A DNA stretch of 64,000 nucleotides from Bradyrhizobium amphicarpaeae. Its GTDB lineage: Bacteria > Pseudomonadota > Alphaproteobacteria > Rhizobiales > Xanthobacteraceae. The notes below the pieces were generated by a model. It was not told the origin of the DNA. It saw nothing but the letters and a program-made list of their open reading frames with translations, and made no database searches. The DNA lies in contig NZ_CP029426.2 in the NCBI RefSeq assembly GCF_002266435.3, positions 496,001 to 560,000 of the forward strand, in the 5' to 3' direction. Both the position numbers and the translations under genes were made by a program. Positions 26,919 to 39,887 of this stretch are shown here, one piece after another. Within the stretch, counting starts at the first letter, position 1. Each line of letters begins with the position of its first letter.

Positions 26919-26937
26919 TATGCACGGATCGTGCATA
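26919..26937. promoter_or_regulatory. Candidate Lrp operator upstream of hppD
   Basis: TATGCACG and CGTGCATA form perfect 8-bp arms around a GAT spacer, located between the divergent Lrp and hppD genes. Lrp/AsnC proteins commonly bind such sites near their own start. Confidence 0.6.
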
Positions 26938-27024
26938 GGGTAGCCAAAAGCCGTCCCGTTTGCACGCTCATTGCAAGCCCCATGAAGGATAGTTCCTCCC
27001 AGCAGCAATCCGGGAGAACCATTC

Positions 27025-28140
27025 ATGGGACCGTTTCCGCACGACGCACCGCCGGCCACCGTCAGCGCCGACAATCCGATGGGCACCGACGGGTTCGAGT
27101 TCGTCGAATATGCGCATCCCGATCCAAAAGAGCTGCACGCGCTGTTCAAGCTGATGGGCTATGTGCCCGTCGCGCGCCACAAGACCAGGAAGATCACGGT
27201 CTATCGCCAGGGCGACATCAACTATCTCGTCAACGAAGAGCCCGGCACGCATGGCTACGAGTTCGTCGCCGCGCACGGTCCCTGCGCGCCCTCGATGGCG
27301 TTCCGCGTCGTCGATGCGAAGGCGGCTTATGACCGCGCGATTTCGCTCGGGGCCGAGCCTGCCGACGTGCCATCGGCGCAGAGGACGCTGGACGTGCCCG
27401 CGATCAAAGGCATCGGCGGCAGCCTGCTCTATCTCGTCGATCGCTATGGCGCCAAGGGTTCGGCCTATGATGCCGAGTTCGAATGGCTCGGCGCGCAAGA
27501 TCCTCGGCCTGCCGGTGCCGGCCTTTTCTATCTCGATCATCTCACCCACAACGTCCATCGCGGCCGCATGGATGTCTGGACCGGATTCTACGAGAGGATA
27601 TTCAACTTCCGTCAGATACGCTTCTTCGACATCGAGGGCCGCGCCTCCGGCCTGTTCTCGCGCGCGCTGACCAGCCCGGACGGCAAGATCCGGATTCCGA
27701 TCAACGAGGATGCCGGCGATGCCGGCCAGATCGAGGAATATCTGAAGACCTATCGCGGCGAGGGCATCCAGCACATCGCCTGCGGCTGCCGCGACATCTA
27801 TCGCACCATTGAGGGCCTGCGCGATGCCGGCCTGCCCTTCATGCCGTCGCCGCCCGAGACCTATTTCGAGCGCATCGACCCGCGACTGCCCAAGCATGGC
27901 GAAGATATCGCGCGGCTGCAGAAGAACGGCATTTTGATCGACGGCGAAGGCGTGATGGAAGGCGGCCAGACCAAGGTGCTGCTGCAGATCTTCTCAGCCA
28001 ACGCGATCGGCCCGATCTTCTTTGAGTTCATCCAGCGCAAGGGCGACGACGGATTCGGCGAGGGCAATTTTAAGGCCCTGTTCGAATCGATCGAGGAGGA
28101 TCAGATCCGGCGCGGGGTGTTGAAGGTGGATGCGGCGTAG
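27025..28140 (+). CDS. hppD: 4-hydroxyphenylpyruvate dioxygenase
   Basis: This 371-residue iron(II) enzyme converts 4-hydroxyphenylpyruvate to homogentisate. Two vicinal-oxygen-chelate domains are visible. The iron ligands lie in the C-terminal half: His in YLDHLTHNV, His in GIQHIACGC and Glu in PIFFEFIQRKGD. The conserved C-terminal helix (GEGNFKALFESIEEDQIRRG) is present. It diverges from the Lrp gene and is separated from hmgA/fahA by about 1.1 kb. It supplies their substrate from tyrosine. Confidence 0.95.
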   Translation: MGPFPHDAPPATVSADNPMGTDGFEFVEYAHPDPKELHALFKLMGYVPVARHKTRKITVYRQGDINYLVNEEPGTHGYEFVAAHGPCAPSMAFRVVDAKAAYDRAISLGAEPADVPSAQRTLDVPAIKGIGGSLLYLVDRYGAKGSAYDAEFEWLGAQDPRPAGAGLFYLDHLTHNVHRGRMDVWTGFYERIFNFRQIRFFDIEGRASGLFSRALTSPDGKIRIPINEDAGDAGQIEEYLKTYRGEGIQHIACGCRDIYRTIEGLRDAGLPFMPSPPETYFERIDPRLPKHGEDIARLQKNGILIDGEGVMEGGQTKVLLQIFSANAIGPIFFEFIQRKGDDGFGEGNFKALFESIEEDQIRRGVLKVDAA

Positions 28141-28163
28141 GGACGCCGGGTATGCTGCCGTAG

Positions 28164-28190
28164 GGTGGGCAAAGCGTAGGCGTGCCCACC
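28164..28190. terminator. Hairpin repeat between convergent hppD and CoA-transferase genes
   Basis: GGTGGGCA (28164-28171) pairs with TGCCCACC (28183-28190). The element GTAGGGTGGGCAAAGCG is a typical interspersed hairpin and here could terminate transcription from both sides. No clear T-run is present. Confidence 0.45.
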
Positions 28191-28273
28191 AATTCCGTCG
28201 TGGTATGTGAAGGATGGTCGGCACGGCGCTTTGCGCCTTTGCCGACCCTCCGAAATCTTTGCCGCGGCTGGAT

Positions 28274-29380
28274 CTATCGCTTCCACGCAGCCATCACCGC
28301 GCCGATCTCCGCTGCCTCCGGTTCACGCACCCCTGACGGTGTCCGTGAGAAGCGCGGCGCCGGCGCGGGCTGTTTCACGCCGTGGCGCTCGATGAACACG
28401 TTGCGCGCGACCATGTGCGGATGCTTGGTGGCTTCCGACATGGTCAGCACCGGTGCGAAGCAGATGTCGGTGCCTTCCATGATCTTGCACCAGTCCTCGC
28501 GCGTCTTGCTCTTGAACACCGCCTTCAGCTTTTCCTTCAGCGCCGGCCAGGCCTTCGGGTTCATCTGCGCGTCGAAATCGGCGTCCGTCAGGCCCGCGTG
28601 CTCGCGCAGCAGCGCGTAGAACTGCGGCTCGATCGAGCCGATCGAGACGAAGTGACCGCAGGCGCATTCATAGACGCCGTAGAAATGCGCGCCGCCGTCG
28701 AGGAAGTTCTGGTTGCGTCCCTCGGTCCAGCGACCGAGCGTCGTCATGTCGAAGAAGAACGACATCAGCGATGCCGCTCCATCGCACATCGCGGCATCAA
28801 CAACTTGGCCCTTGCCGGAGCGCGAGGCTTCCAGCAGCGCGGCGAGCACGCCGACGACGAGATAGAGCGCGCCGCCGCCGAAATCACCGACGAGGTTGAG
28901 CGGCGGCACCGGCGCTTCCTTGGTACCGATCGCGGCGAGCGCGCCGGTGATGGAGATGTAATTGATGTCGTGGCCGGCGGCATTGGCGAGCGGGCCTTCC
29001 TGGCCCCAGCCGGTCATCCGGCCGAAGACCAGCTTGGGATTGCGTGCGAGCACGACGTCCGGCCCGAGTCCGAGGCGCTCCATCACGCCGGGACGGAAGC
29101 CTTCGACCAGCGCATCGGCGCTGGCGAGCAGATCCAGCACTTGCGCGATCGCCGCCTTGTCCTTGAGGTCGAGCTCGATCACCTTGCGGCCGCGCCCCGC
29201 CACCGACTTCATGCTCTTCTTGGCGCCGACGCGGTCCAGCGTGACGACCTCGGCGCCCATGTCGGCCAGCATCATGCAGGCGAACGGGCCGGGGCCGATG
29301 CCGGCGAACTCGACGATGCGGAAGCCCGAGAGGGGGCCGGAGGCGCGGACGGACGCGGAGGGGGCTGATTTGTCGAGCAC
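28274..29380 (-). CDS. CaiB/BaiF family CoA-transferase (alpha-methylacyl-CoA racemase-like)
   Basis: This 368-residue class III CoA enzyme begins with a fold typical of the family: GFRIVEFAGIGPGPFACMMLADMGAEVV, then DLKDKAAIAQVLDLLASADALVEGFRPGVMERLGLG. The sequence around GHDINYISITGAL supplies the conserved Asp used by racemases and transferases. Length and motifs favour alpha-methylacyl-CoA racemase, which epimerises branched acyl-CoAs. It is monocistronic, separated from the downstream hydroxylase genes by a terminator on the same strand. Confidence 0.82.
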   Translation of the reverse strand: MLDKSAPSASVRASGPLSGFRIVEFAGIGPGPFACMMLADMGAEVVTLDRVGAKKSMKSVAGRGRKVIELDLKDKAAIAQVLDLLASADALVEGFRPGVMERLGLGPDVVLARNPKLVFGRMTGWGQEGPLANAAGHDINYISITGALAAIGTKEAPVPPLNLVGDFGGGALYLVVGVLAALLEASRSGKGQVVDAAMCDGAASLMSFFFDMTTLGRWTEGRNQNFLDGGAHFYGVYECACGHFVSIGSIEPQFYALLREHAGLTDADFDAQMNPKAWPALKEKLKAVFKSKTREDWCKIMEGTDICFAPVLTMSEATKHPHMVARNVFIERHGVKQPAPAPRFSRTPSGVREPEAAEIGAVMAAWKR

Positions 29381-29520
29381 GTGTTGTTTCCTCGGGTCGC
29401 GGGCGATTGCCGATGGTTCGCAATCGCCGCTGGCATTCTTCTTGGAACGAGTTAATCGGCTGATTAACTTTTCTCGCCTTCACGCCAGCGAGGCAAGCGC
29501 TTTTGATGCCGCATGGCCAA

Positions 29521-29551
29521 AATAAAACGGCGCGCACCGAAGTGCGCGCCG
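29521..29551 (-). terminator. Rho-independent terminator of the molybdenum hydroxylase operon
   Basis: On the minus strand a 10-bp perfect stem (CGGCGCGCAC/GTGCGCGCCG) with a TTCG tetraloop is followed by TTTTATT. It lies just after the stop codon of the last hydroxylase gene and is a textbook intrinsic terminator. Confidence 0.85.
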
Positions 29552-29586
29552 CGGAAAATTTGCGTCGAGACGCTAGCGCGTGAGCG

Positions 29587-30387
29587 TCAGCCGGCAGCCG
29601 CGACCGCGCGCTGCGCCATCACCTTGACGAGGTTGGCGCGGTACTCCGCGGTGCCGTGGATATCGGCCAGCAATCCGCTCGCCGAAATGCTGACGCCGTC
29701 GATCGCCGACGGCGACCAGTTCGCCTTCAGCGCAGCTTCGATCGCGGGTACCCGCATCACGCCGCTCTGTGAGGCACCCGTGGCTGCCACCCGAACCTCG
29801 CCCGATTTGGTCTGCGCGACGAACACGCCGGTCAGCGCAAAGCGCGAGGCCGGATGCCGCATCTTCTCGTAGCCCGCTTTCGCCGGCACCGGGAACGACA
29901 CGGCGGTGATGATCTCGCCGTCTTCGAGCGCCGTGGTGAACAGGCCCTGGAAGAAGTCCTCGGCGGAGATCGACCGCTTGTTGGTCTTCACGGTGGCACC
30001 AAGTGCGAGCAGTGCGGCGGGGAAGTCCGCCGCAGGGTCGTTGTTGGCAATCGAGCCGCCGATCGTGCCGCGATAGCGCACCGCGGGATCGCCGAGCACG
30101 GAGGTGAGATGGGCGATTGCAGGAATCGCCTTCTTCACATCGGCATTCGTCATGATGTCGTAATAGATCGTGCCGGCCTTGATGGTCAGCGTATCGCCCG
30201 ACAATTCGACGCCCTGCAGCTCCTTGATCTTGCCGAGGTCGATGACGTCGGACGGACTGGCGAGGCGCTGCTTCATCACAGGCAGCAGCGTCTGGCCGCC
30301 GGCAAGGAACTTGGACTCGCTGCCCTTGGCGAACAGGCTGACGGCTTCGTCGACCGAGGAAGCGCGATGATAGGTGGTCTGGTACAT
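29587..30387 (-). CDS. Molybdenum hydroxylase FAD-binding (medium) subunit
   Basis: This 266-residue subunit resembles CoxM/XdhB. The FAD site is seen in KFLAGGQTLLPVMKQRL and in TIGGSIANNDPAADFPAALL. The C-terminal CO-dehydrogenase flavoprotein domain follows. It transfers electrons from the [2Fe-2S] subunit to an acceptor. The start at 30387 (MYQTTYHR) follows a clear GGGAGGAA site; upstream codons to 30474 overlap the large subunit. It is last of three genes in the order small-large-medium on the minus strand. Confidence 0.9.
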   Translation of the reverse strand: MYQTTYHRASSVDEAVSLFAKGSESKFLAGGQTLLPVMKQRLASPSDVIDLGKIKELQGVELSGDTLTIKAGTIYYDIMTNADVKKAIPAIAHLTSVLGDPAVRYRGTIGGSIANNDPAADFPAALLALGATVKTNKRSISAEDFFQGLFTTALEDGEIITAVSFPVPAKAGYEKMRHPASRFALTGVFVAQTKSGEVRVAATGASQSGVMRVPAIEAALKANWSPSAIDGVSISASGLLADIHGTAEYRANLVKVMAQRAVAAAG

Positions 30388-30400
30388 CTTGGTTCCTCCC

Positions 30401-32743
<2,343 letters not shown>

Positions 32744-32830
32744 GACTGGTCCTCCCGACCGGAATTTTATGGCTGCGCTTTCCTTCGAGAGCGGCAGCAG
32801 TGATTTTGTGTTCGTTCGAAGCGCGCCGCT

Positions 32831-33316
<486 letters not shown>

Positions 33317-33666
33317 CTGAAGTCCTCCCGGGATTGATTTTGATTGCTTCTAATTAGAGACAGCGACCCGGAACTTTGCAACTAGGATTTTGGTCGCCTG
33401 CGTCATGGAAAAGTCATTGATGCCCCGGGCGCGCGAGGATTTGCGTGGTGCACGGGACCCGAAACCAGCGGTCCGGCCAACTTGGGATGCCAGCCGTCTT
33501 CCGCCCTGGGATGGATCGGCCTTTGGCCGATGAGAGCCGAAATTTGTGCGGGTCGGCCGAATTTACCGCCCTTTATTGATTCTGCCCTAGTTTTGCGCAT
33601 CCGGATCGGGGAGGGCTGCTCCCGGACCGTGCTGCACGTGCAAGAACTGATCTTTTGGGGGTGGGA
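33317..33666. other. Divergent promoter region, no recognised site
   Basis: These 350 bp separate the hydroxylase operon (minus) from the first chemoreceptor gene (plus). I see AT-richer sequence near 33338-33360 but no operator, repeat or RNA that I can name. Confidence 0.45.
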
Positions 33667-35706
33667 ATGACCGGGCGTATCGCGTCGCCGTCTAAGCGCA
33701 CAATATTTCCGACCCTCAGGTTCCGCGCCAAGATCATCCTGGGATTTGCGGTCGTGCTGGCGATTTCCGCCGGCAGCATGGCCTTCTCCTATTTCGGCTT
33801 CGAGCGGGTCTCGTCCGAAGTCGGGTCGTACCGCAGCAGCGTGTCGGAGGCCGATCTCGCCCGCAACATCGACCGCGAGCTGCTCGGCTACCGTGCGGCC
33901 GCCAAATATTTCGTCGTGACCGGCAAGGAAGACGATGCCAAGGCGGCGCTCGATGCCGAGGCCAGCCTGAAAAATGCCATCGAACAGGCCGTCAAGAACG
34001 TCAAGACCCCGGCGCGAAAGGAAGGTCTCGACAAGCTCGCCAAGGAGTTCGCGAATTTCTCCGCGACCTTCGGCAAGGTCCTCCAGGCCAAGCGTGACAG
34101 CACGTTGCTGGTGCAGAACCAGTTGCAGCGCCAGGCCAATCTCCTGAAGTACAAGCTCGACGACGTCGGCAACAACGCTTCCGATTCCGAGGCGCAGGCG
34201 ATCGAGTTCGGCACCAAGCAGGTCAACGCCCAATTCCAGACCGCGAGCGCTGCCGCCACCAATTTCGTGCTGACGTCCGATCAGGCGATCGCGACCAGCG
34301 CGCTGGCGCGGCTGAAATTCGTCGAGAACTCGCTCGGCGCGGTCTATTCCATGGACGAGAAGATCGTTGCCGGCCTGAAGGACGCCAAGGCCATCCTCAC
34401 CGCCTATCGCGAGGCGCTGGAGAAGCTGATCGCCAACGCCAAGCTGGTCGACGACCTCGTCAAGGAGATGAGCGGCTCGGCCGGCGCGATCCTGCAAGGC
34501 GCCACCGCCATGAAGGCGGACCTCGTCGCCGAACAGCAGCGGCTGGACACGGAGTCGGAAGCGACGATCGGGAAGACCGAGCAACTGGTTCTGATGCTCG
34601 CCATCGGCGGTACGTTGCTTGGTGTGGTCCTCGCCTTCCTGCTCGGCACCGGCATCTCGCGGCCGATGATCGCGATGTGCAAGGCGATGCGCGAGCTGGC
34701 CTCGGGTAATTTCGACGTGGTGCTGCCGGGTCTCGGCCGCAAGGACGAGATCGGCGAGATGGCCGGTGCGGTCGAGGAATTCAAGGTCCAGGCCGTGGCA
34801 AAGGCCGAGCGCGATGCCGCCGCCAGCGAAGCCCAGAACAGGGAGGCGAGCGCTGCCCGCCGCTCCGAGCTTATTCGCTTTGCCGATGATTTCGAGAGCG
34901 CGGTCGGCGCCATCGTGTCCAACGTGTCGGCCTCGGCCGTGCAGCTGGAATCCGCGGCCTCCACGCTGACCCGCACCGCCGAGACCACCCAGAGCCTGTC
35001 GAGCCAGGTCGCCGGCGTGTCCGAGCAGGCCTCCTCCAACATGCAGTCGGTCGCCACCGCGACGGAAGAGCTCTCGGCCTCGGTCGAGGAGATCGGCCGT
35101 CAGGTCCGCGATTCCAGCCGCATCGCGGAAGCTGCCGTGGTCCAGGCCAGGGAAACCGACGGGCGCATCGGCAAGCTCTCGCATGCCGCCCAGCAGATCG
35201 GCGAGGTCGTGAAGCTGATCACGGCGATTGCCGAGCAGACCAACCTTCTCGCGCTCAACGCCACCATCGAGGCGGCGCGTGCCGGCGAAGCCGGGCGCGG
35301 CTTTGCGGTGGTCGCCAGCGAGGTGAAGTCACTGGCGAGCCAGACCGCGAAGGCGACGGACGAGATTTCCTCGCACATCACGGGCATGCAGGGCGCCACG
35401 GCCGAATCGGTTGCCGCGATCAAGGAGATCGGCGCGACCATCGGCCAGATCTCGTCGATCTCGACCTCGATCGCCAGCGCGGTGGAGCAGCAGGGCGCCG
35501 CGACGCAGGAGATCGCGCGCAGCGTCCAGACCGTGGCGCAGGGCACCCAGACCGCGGCCACCGATATCGGTCAGGTCAACCGCGGCGCCGCCGAGACCGG
35601 TTCGGCCTCGGAGGAGGTGCTGCACTCGGCCAAGACGCTGTCATCCGAAAGCACCCGCCTGCGCGCCGAGCTCGATCGGTTCATGGGGAATATCCGGGCG
35701 GCGTAA
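33667..35706 (+). CDS. Methyl-accepting chemotaxis protein (first of tandem pair)
   Basis: This 679-residue transmembrane chemoreceptor has a cytoplasmic start, TM1 (about residues 22-44), a periplasmic helical sensor domain to about 305 and TM2 (about 306-328). A HAMP-like linker ([19 protein letters not shown]) precedes a long cytoplasmic signalling domain. The hairpin tip [28 protein letters not shown] is the conserved CheA/CheW contact. ATG 33667 follows a G-rich site; GTG 33661 is an alternative start. Its last 352 codons are nearly identical to those of the next gene, while the sensor halves differ. No che genes lie nearby. Confidence 0.93.
   Translation: MTGRIASPSKRTIFPTLRFRAKIILGFAVVLAISAGSMAFSYFGFERVSSEVGSYRSSVSEADLARNIDRELLGYRAAAKYFVVTGKEDDAKAALDAEASLKNAIEQAVKNVKTPARKEGLDKLAKEFANFSATFGKVLQAKRDSTLLVQNQLQRQANLLKYKLDDVGNNASDSEAQAIEFGTKQVNAQFQTASAAATNFVLTSDQAIATSALARLKFVENSLGAVYSMDEKIVAGLKDAKAILTAYREALEKLIANAKLVDDLVKEMSGSAGAILQGATAMKADLVAEQQRLDTESEATIGKTEQLVLMLAIGGTLLGVVLAFLLGTGISRPMIAMCKAMRELASGNFDVVLPGLGRKDEIGEMAGAVEEFKVQAVAKAERDAAASEAQNREASAARRSELIRFADDFESAVGAIVSNVSASAVQLESAASTLTRTAETTQSLSSQVAGVSEQASSNMQSVATATEELSASVEEIGRQVRDSSRIAEAAVVQARETDGRIGKLSHAAQQIGEVVKLITAIAEQTNLLALNATIEAARAGEAGRGFAVVASEVKSLASQTAKATDEISSHITGMQGATAESVAAIKEIGATIGQISSISTSIASAVEQQGAATQEIARSVQTVAQGTQTAATDIGQVNRGAAETGSASEEVLHSAKTLSSESTRLRAELDRFMGNIRAA
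34651..35706 (+). repeat. Direct repeat copy A: shared chemoreceptor signalling half
   Basis: These 1056 bp match 37048-38103 with no length change and only scattered base differences that I can see. They begin at GGCATCTCGC in the HAMP region and end exactly at the stop codon. Confidence 0.9.
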
Positions 35707-36063
35707 GCTCGCTGCTGCGTCCCACCCAACTGTCATCCCCGCGAAGGCGGGGATCCAGAACCACAGGGAGTGGCGATGGAGCGAGCAGGTAACTCCGAGT
35801 CTTCGCAACACATTTTTCTGTGGTTATGGGCCCCCGGATCTTCGCTTCGCTCGTCCGGGACGGCGGCGGAGACTGGCGCGACGGTCGATTTGTAACGGCG
35901 CGAGAAAGCGCACTTCAACAATTTCCCGCGTCACCTAACCGCGAGTTGCGGCGCCGCAAATTTACCACAGCTTATCCTTTGCCAATTACCGTCAAGGCGA
36001 GTCAGGAAGCGGGCTGCTTCCGGGCTGCGCCTGGTTTTCCGCGAATGGAATGGGGTGGGGGAA
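35707..36063. repeat. Intergenic palindromic element between the chemoreceptor genes
   Basis: ATCCCCGC (35735-35742) and GCGGGGAT (35747-35754) form a tight hairpin. It is followed by CCACAG...CTGTGG arms and CCCGG...CCGGG arms out to about 35865. This is a compound interspersed repeat. The remaining 190 bp before the second receptor gene show no feature beyond a G-rich ribosome site. Confidence 0.6.
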
Positions 36064-38103
36064 ATGTCGGTCAAATCCACGTCGAAGTCGAACCAATCGA
36101 AGCTGCCAACCTTGCGTTTCCGCGCAAAGATCATCCTCGGCTTCGTGGCGGTGCTAGCCATCCTCGCCGTCAGCATGGCTTTCGCCTATTTCGGCTTCGA
36201 GCGGATCCAGGCCGCCGTGGCTTCCTACCGCGCCAGCGTGTCGGAAGCCGACCTCGCGCGGACAGTCGATCGCGAGCTGGTCGCCTATCAGGGACTGGCT
36301 CGGGCCTATACCCTGACGGGGGCGGCCGATGACGAGACCGCAGCCAAGGCCGCCGAAAACAATCTGAAGAGCGCGATCGCCAAGTCGATGTCGGCCACGA
36401 CCGGCGCCGCCCGCCGTGAGCAGGTCGGCAAGCTCGAGGCGGAGTTCCAGCGCTTCACGAAGGTATTCGGGGAGATCATCGTCCTGACGCGCGAGAACAA
36501 CAAGATCGCGGCCGATGAGCTCAACAGCGTCGGCAACAAGATCCGCTTCAAGTTCGACGATCTCGCCGACACTGCCGCGCTGGGGGGGCTGGCATCGGTC
36601 CAGACCACGGCCAAGGACATCACCTCGCAATATCTGGCGGTTTCCACCTCGGTCGGTGCCTTCGTGGCCAAGCCGGAGCCGAAGACCGCCGATGGCGTGA
36701 TCGCCCGCATCAAGTTCCTGGAGACCCTGCTGGTCTCGATCTATGCCAACGACCAGAAGATCACCGACCGCGTCACCGAGATCGGCACTCTGCTGAAGCA
36801 GTACCGCGCCTCGTTCGCGAAGCTGACCGAGAACGTGAAGATCATCGTCAGGTCGAACGGCGAGATGACAAAGACGGCGGCGACCATTCTCAAGCTCTCG
36901 GCTGAGCTGCGGTCGGACCTGACCGCCGACCAGCAGCGCATCGAGGCGAGCGCCAACGCGACCATTGCAGAAACCGAGCAGCTGATGCTGATGATGGCGC
37001 TCGGCGGCCTGGCCATCGGGGCCGTGCTGGCCTTGTGGCTCGGCAACGGCATCTCGCGCCCGATGATCGCGATGTGCAAGGCGATGCGCGAGCTGGCCTC
37101 GGGTAATTTCGACGTGGTGCTGCCCGGTCTCGGCCGCAAGGACGAGATCGGCGAGATGGCCGGTGCGGTCGAGGAGTTCAAGGTCCAGGCCGTGGCAAAG
37201 GCCGAGCGCGATGCCGCCGCCAGCGAAGCCCAGAACAGGGAGGCGAGCGCTGCCCGCCGCTCCGAGCTGATTCGCTTTGCCGACGATTTCGAGAGCGCGG
37301 TCGGCGCCATCGTGTCCAACGTGTCGGCCTCGGCCGTGCAGCTGGAATCCGCGGCCTCCACGCTGACCCGCACCGCCGAGACCACCCAGAGCCTGTCGAG
37401 CCAGGTCGCCGGCGTGTCCGAGCAGGCCTCCTCCAACATGCAGTCGGTCGCCACCGCGACGGAAGAGCTCTCGGCCTCGGTCGAGGAGATCGGCCGTCAG
37501 GTCCGCGATTCCAGCCGCATCGCGGAAGCCGCCGTGGTCCAGGCCAGGGAAACCGACGGGCGCATCGGCAAGCTCTCGCATGCCGCCCAGCAGATCGGCG
37601 AGGTCGTGAAGCTGATCACCGCGATTGCCGAGCAGACCAATCTTCTCGCGCTCAACGCCACCATCGAGGCGGCGCGCGCCGGTGAAGCCGGGCGCGGCTT
37701 CGCGGTGGTCGCCAGCGAGGTGAAGTCACTGGCGAGCCAGACCGCGAAGGCGACGGACGAGATTTCCTCGCACATCACGGGCATGCAGGGCGCTACGGCC
37801 GAATCGGTTGCCGCGATCAAGGAGATCGGCGCGACCATCGGCCAGATCTCGTCGATCTCGACCTCGATCGCCAGCGCGGTGGAGCAGCAGGGCGCCGCGA
37901 CGCAGGAGATCGCGCGCAGCGTCCAGACCGTGGCGCAGGGCACCCAGACCGCGGCCACCGATATCGGTCAGGTCAACCGCGGCGCCGCCGAGACCGGTTC
38001 GGCCTCGGAGGAGGTGCTGCACTCGGCCAAGACGCTGTCATCCGAAAGCACCCGCCTGCGCGCCGAGCTCGATCGGTTCATGGGGAATATCCGGGCGGCG
38101 TAA
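36064..38103 (+). CDS. Methyl-accepting chemotaxis protein (second of tandem pair)
   Basis: This 679-residue chemoreceptor has the same layout and length as its upstream neighbour. The N-terminal 25 residues, both membrane helices and the spacing of the sensor domain resemble the first copy, but the periplasmic part (about 45-300) is divergent and should bind a different ligand. The signalling half is almost identical, including [20 protein letters not shown]. The start is ATG 36064 behind GGGGTGGGGG. Methylation-site residues were not assigned. Confidence 0.93.
   Translation: MSVKSTSKSNQSKLPTLRFRAKIILGFVAVLAILAVSMAFAYFGFERIQAAVASYRASVSEADLARTVDRELVAYQGLARAYTLTGAADDETAAKAAENNLKSAIAKSMSATTGAARREQVGKLEAEFQRFTKVFGEIIVLTRENNKIAADELNSVGNKIRFKFDDLADTAALGGLASVQTTAKDITSQYLAVSTSVGAFVAKPEPKTADGVIARIKFLETLLVSIYANDQKITDRVTEIGTLLKQYRASFAKLTENVKIIVRSNGEMTKTAATILKLSAELRSDLTADQQRIEASANATIAETEQLMLMMALGGLAIGAVLALWLGNGISRPMIAMCKAMRELASGNFDVVLPGLGRKDEIGEMAGAVEEFKVQAVAKAERDAAASEAQNREASAARRSELIRFADDFESAVGAIVSNVSASAVQLESAASTLTRTAETTQSLSSQVAGVSEQASSNMQSVATATEELSASVEEIGRQVRDSSRIAEAAVVQARETDGRIGKLSHAAQQIGEVVKLITAIAEQTNLLALNATIEAARAGEAGRGFAVVASEVKSLASQTAKATDEISSHITGMQGATAESVAAIKEIGATIGQISSISTSIASAVEQQGAATQEIARSVQTVAQGTQTAATDIGQVNRGAAETGSASEEVLHSAKTLSSESTRLRAELDRFMGNIRAA
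37048..38103 (+). repeat. Direct repeat copy B: shared chemoreceptor signalling half
   Basis: This is the partner of 34651-35706, offset by 2397 bp, same length, ending at the stop codon. Sequence identity drops abruptly on both sides, which suggests gene conversion or recent duplication restricted to this segment. Confidence 0.9.
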
Positions 38104-38138
38104 GGCTCGCCGCATCCTCAATTCAGTATTGTCACTGA

Positions 38139-38170
38139 GCAAGCGCGCCTTAGGGGGCGCTTGCCTTTTT
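38139..38170 (+). terminator. Rho-independent terminator after second chemoreceptor gene
   Basis: GCAAGCGC (38139-38146) pairs with GCGCTTGC (38157-38164), followed directly by CTTTTT. It lies 36 bp after the receptor stop codon. Confidence 0.8.
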
Positions 38171-38271
38171 GTGCGCTGACCAGCACGATTGTGTCGTCTT
38201 TCCGACATCGGTCATGCGTCAACTCCTTGCAGCGATAGCCGAAACGGGGAGCCACAAGCGCCCTTGCAAGG

Positions 38272-38296
38272 GGAACCCGGCCTCGCCGCAGACGTT
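38272..38296 (+). promoter_or_regulatory. EcfG-type general stress promoter upstream of MFS-otsB
   Basis: GGAAC (38272-38276) and CGTT (38293-38296) are separated by 16 bp, matching the alphaproteobacterial sigma-EcfG consensus. The predicted transcript start is near 38305, about 95 bp before the transporter gene. Trehalose genes are known EcfG targets in rhizobia, which supports the call. Confidence 0.6.
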
Positions 38297-38398
38297 GTCG
38301 CAGGTCGCAGGCGAATGCCGCACCCCCAATGACAGGATCGTCCCCGTTTCGCACCCTGTGAGCCGGGGTCGCTTCCGTTGATCGAACGCAATGGCCCG

Positions 38399-39883
38399 AT
38401 GGAACTGCAGCAAAGCCCAGCGCGGAACAATGCAGAGGTGGTTTCCGCACATGCGGCCGACCGCATCGTCGAGACTGATATTCCCGCGCGGCTTGACGCA
38501 TTGCCCTGGAGCGGCTTTCACACCCGCGTGGTGCTGGCGCTCGGCATCACCTGGATCCTCGACGGGCTCGAGGTGACGCTGGCCGGCGCGCTCTCCGGTG
38601 CGCTGAAACAAAGTCCGTCGCTGCACTTCTCGAATTTCGATCTCGGCATAGCCAATTCCGCCTATCTCGCCGGCGCCGTGCTCGGTGCGCTCGGCTTCGG
38701 CTGGCTGACCGACCGCATCGGCCGCAAGAAGCTGTTCTTCATCACGCTGGCACTCTATCTCTCGGCGACGGCCGCGACCGCACTGTCATGGAATGTCGCG
38801 AGCTACGCGCTGTTTCGTTTCCTCACCGGTGCCGGCATCGGCGGCGAATACACCGCGATCAACTCGACCATCCAGGAGCTGGTGCCGGCGCGCTATCGCG
38901 GCTGGACCGATCTCGTCATCAACGGCAGCTTCTGGATCGGCGCCGCCATGGGCGCGGTCGCGTCCATCGTGCTGCTTGATCCCGCCGTGATCGCGCCCGA
39001 TTACGGCTGGCGTCTCGCCTATCTGATCGGTGCCGTCATCGGTCTCGTGGTACTCCTGATGCGAATGTGGATTCCGGAAAGTCCGCGCTGGCTGATGATT
39101 CATGGCCGCCCCGAGCAGGCCCACGCCATCGTCGACGAGATCGAACGCTCCGTGATCGGGCACGACCAGGATGCGAATAAGGGGCGCTTCGCCAAGATCC
39201 GGCTGAAGATGCGTGACCACACGCCAATCCGCGAGGTCGTGCATACGCTGTTCTCGGCGTACCGCCAGCGCGCATTGGTCGGTCTCGCGCTGATGAGCGC
39301 GCAGGCGTTCTTCTACAACGCCATCTTCTTCACCTTCGCGCTGGTGCTGACGGACTTCTACGGCATCAAGGCCGATCATGTCGGCTGGTACCTGCTCCCC
39401 TTCGCGGCCGGCAATTTCCTTGGCCCCCTGCTGCTTGGCCGGCTGTTCGACACGCTCGGACGCCGTGTCATGATCATGTTCACCTATGGCGTATCCGGCC
39501 TGTTGCTGGCGCTGTCGGGTTATCTGTTCTCGATCGGCGTGCTCAGTGCGCAGGGGCAGACCATCGCCTGGATGGTGATCTTCTTCTTCGCCTCGCCGGC
39601 CGCGAGCGCGGCCTATCTCACTGTCAGCGAGACCTTTCCACTCGAAGTCCGCGCGCTGGCAATCGCGGTGTTCTACGCGGTCGGCACCGGGATCGGCGGC
39701 GTGGCCGGGCCGGCGTTGTTCGGCGTGCTGATCGATACGGGATCGCGCACCAGCGTGTTCGCCGGCTACCTGCTGGGGGCGGCCCTGATGATCGCGGCCG
39801 CGATCGTGGCGTGGCGCTATGCGGTCTCCGCCGAGCGCAAATCGCTCGAACAAATTGCCCGGCCGCTCGCCTTTATGGAGTAG
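38399..39883 (+). CDS. MFS transporter (sugar/metabolite symporter type)
   Basis: This 494-residue transporter of the major facilitator superfamily has 12 predicted membrane helices. Conserved loop motifs are present: GWLTDRIGRKKLFF between TM2 and TM3 and its repeat LLGRLFDTLGRRVMIM in the second half, plus PESPRWLMIHG after TM6 as in sugar/aromatic-acid porters. The ATG at 38399 was preferred over TTG 38378. Only 4 bp separate its stop from the otsB start, so it is translationally linked to trehalose synthesis. Possibly it moves a sugar or compatible solute, but the substrate is not evident. Confidence 0.88.
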   Translation: MELQQSPARNNAEVVSAHAADRIVETDIPARLDALPWSGFHTRVVLALGITWILDGLEVTLAGALSGALKQSPSLHFSNFDLGIANSAYLAGAVLGALGFGWLTDRIGRKKLFFITLALYLSATAATALSWNVASYALFRFLTGAGIGGEYTAINSTIQELVPARYRGWTDLVINGSFWIGAAMGAVASIVLLDPAVIAPDYGWRLAYLIGAVIGLVVLLMRMWIPESPRWLMIHGRPEQAHAIVDEIERSVIGHDQDANKGRFAKIRLKMRDHTPIREVVHTLFSAYRQRALVGLALMSAQAFFYNAIFFTFALVLTDFYGIKADHVGWYLLPFAAGNFLGPLLLGRLFDTLGRRVMIMFTYGVSGLLLALSGYLFSIGVLSAQGQTIAWMVIFFFASPAASAAYLTVSETFPLEVRALAIAVFYAVGTGIGGVAGPALFGVLIDTGSRTSVFAGYLLGAALMIAAAIVAWRYAVSAERKSLEQIARPLAFME

Positions 39884-39887
39884 ACTG

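Noticed and set aside
33403..35184. Long minus-strand frames repeated opposite both chemoreceptors
   Set aside because: They recur only because the sense genes are duplicated; composition is non-protein-like.
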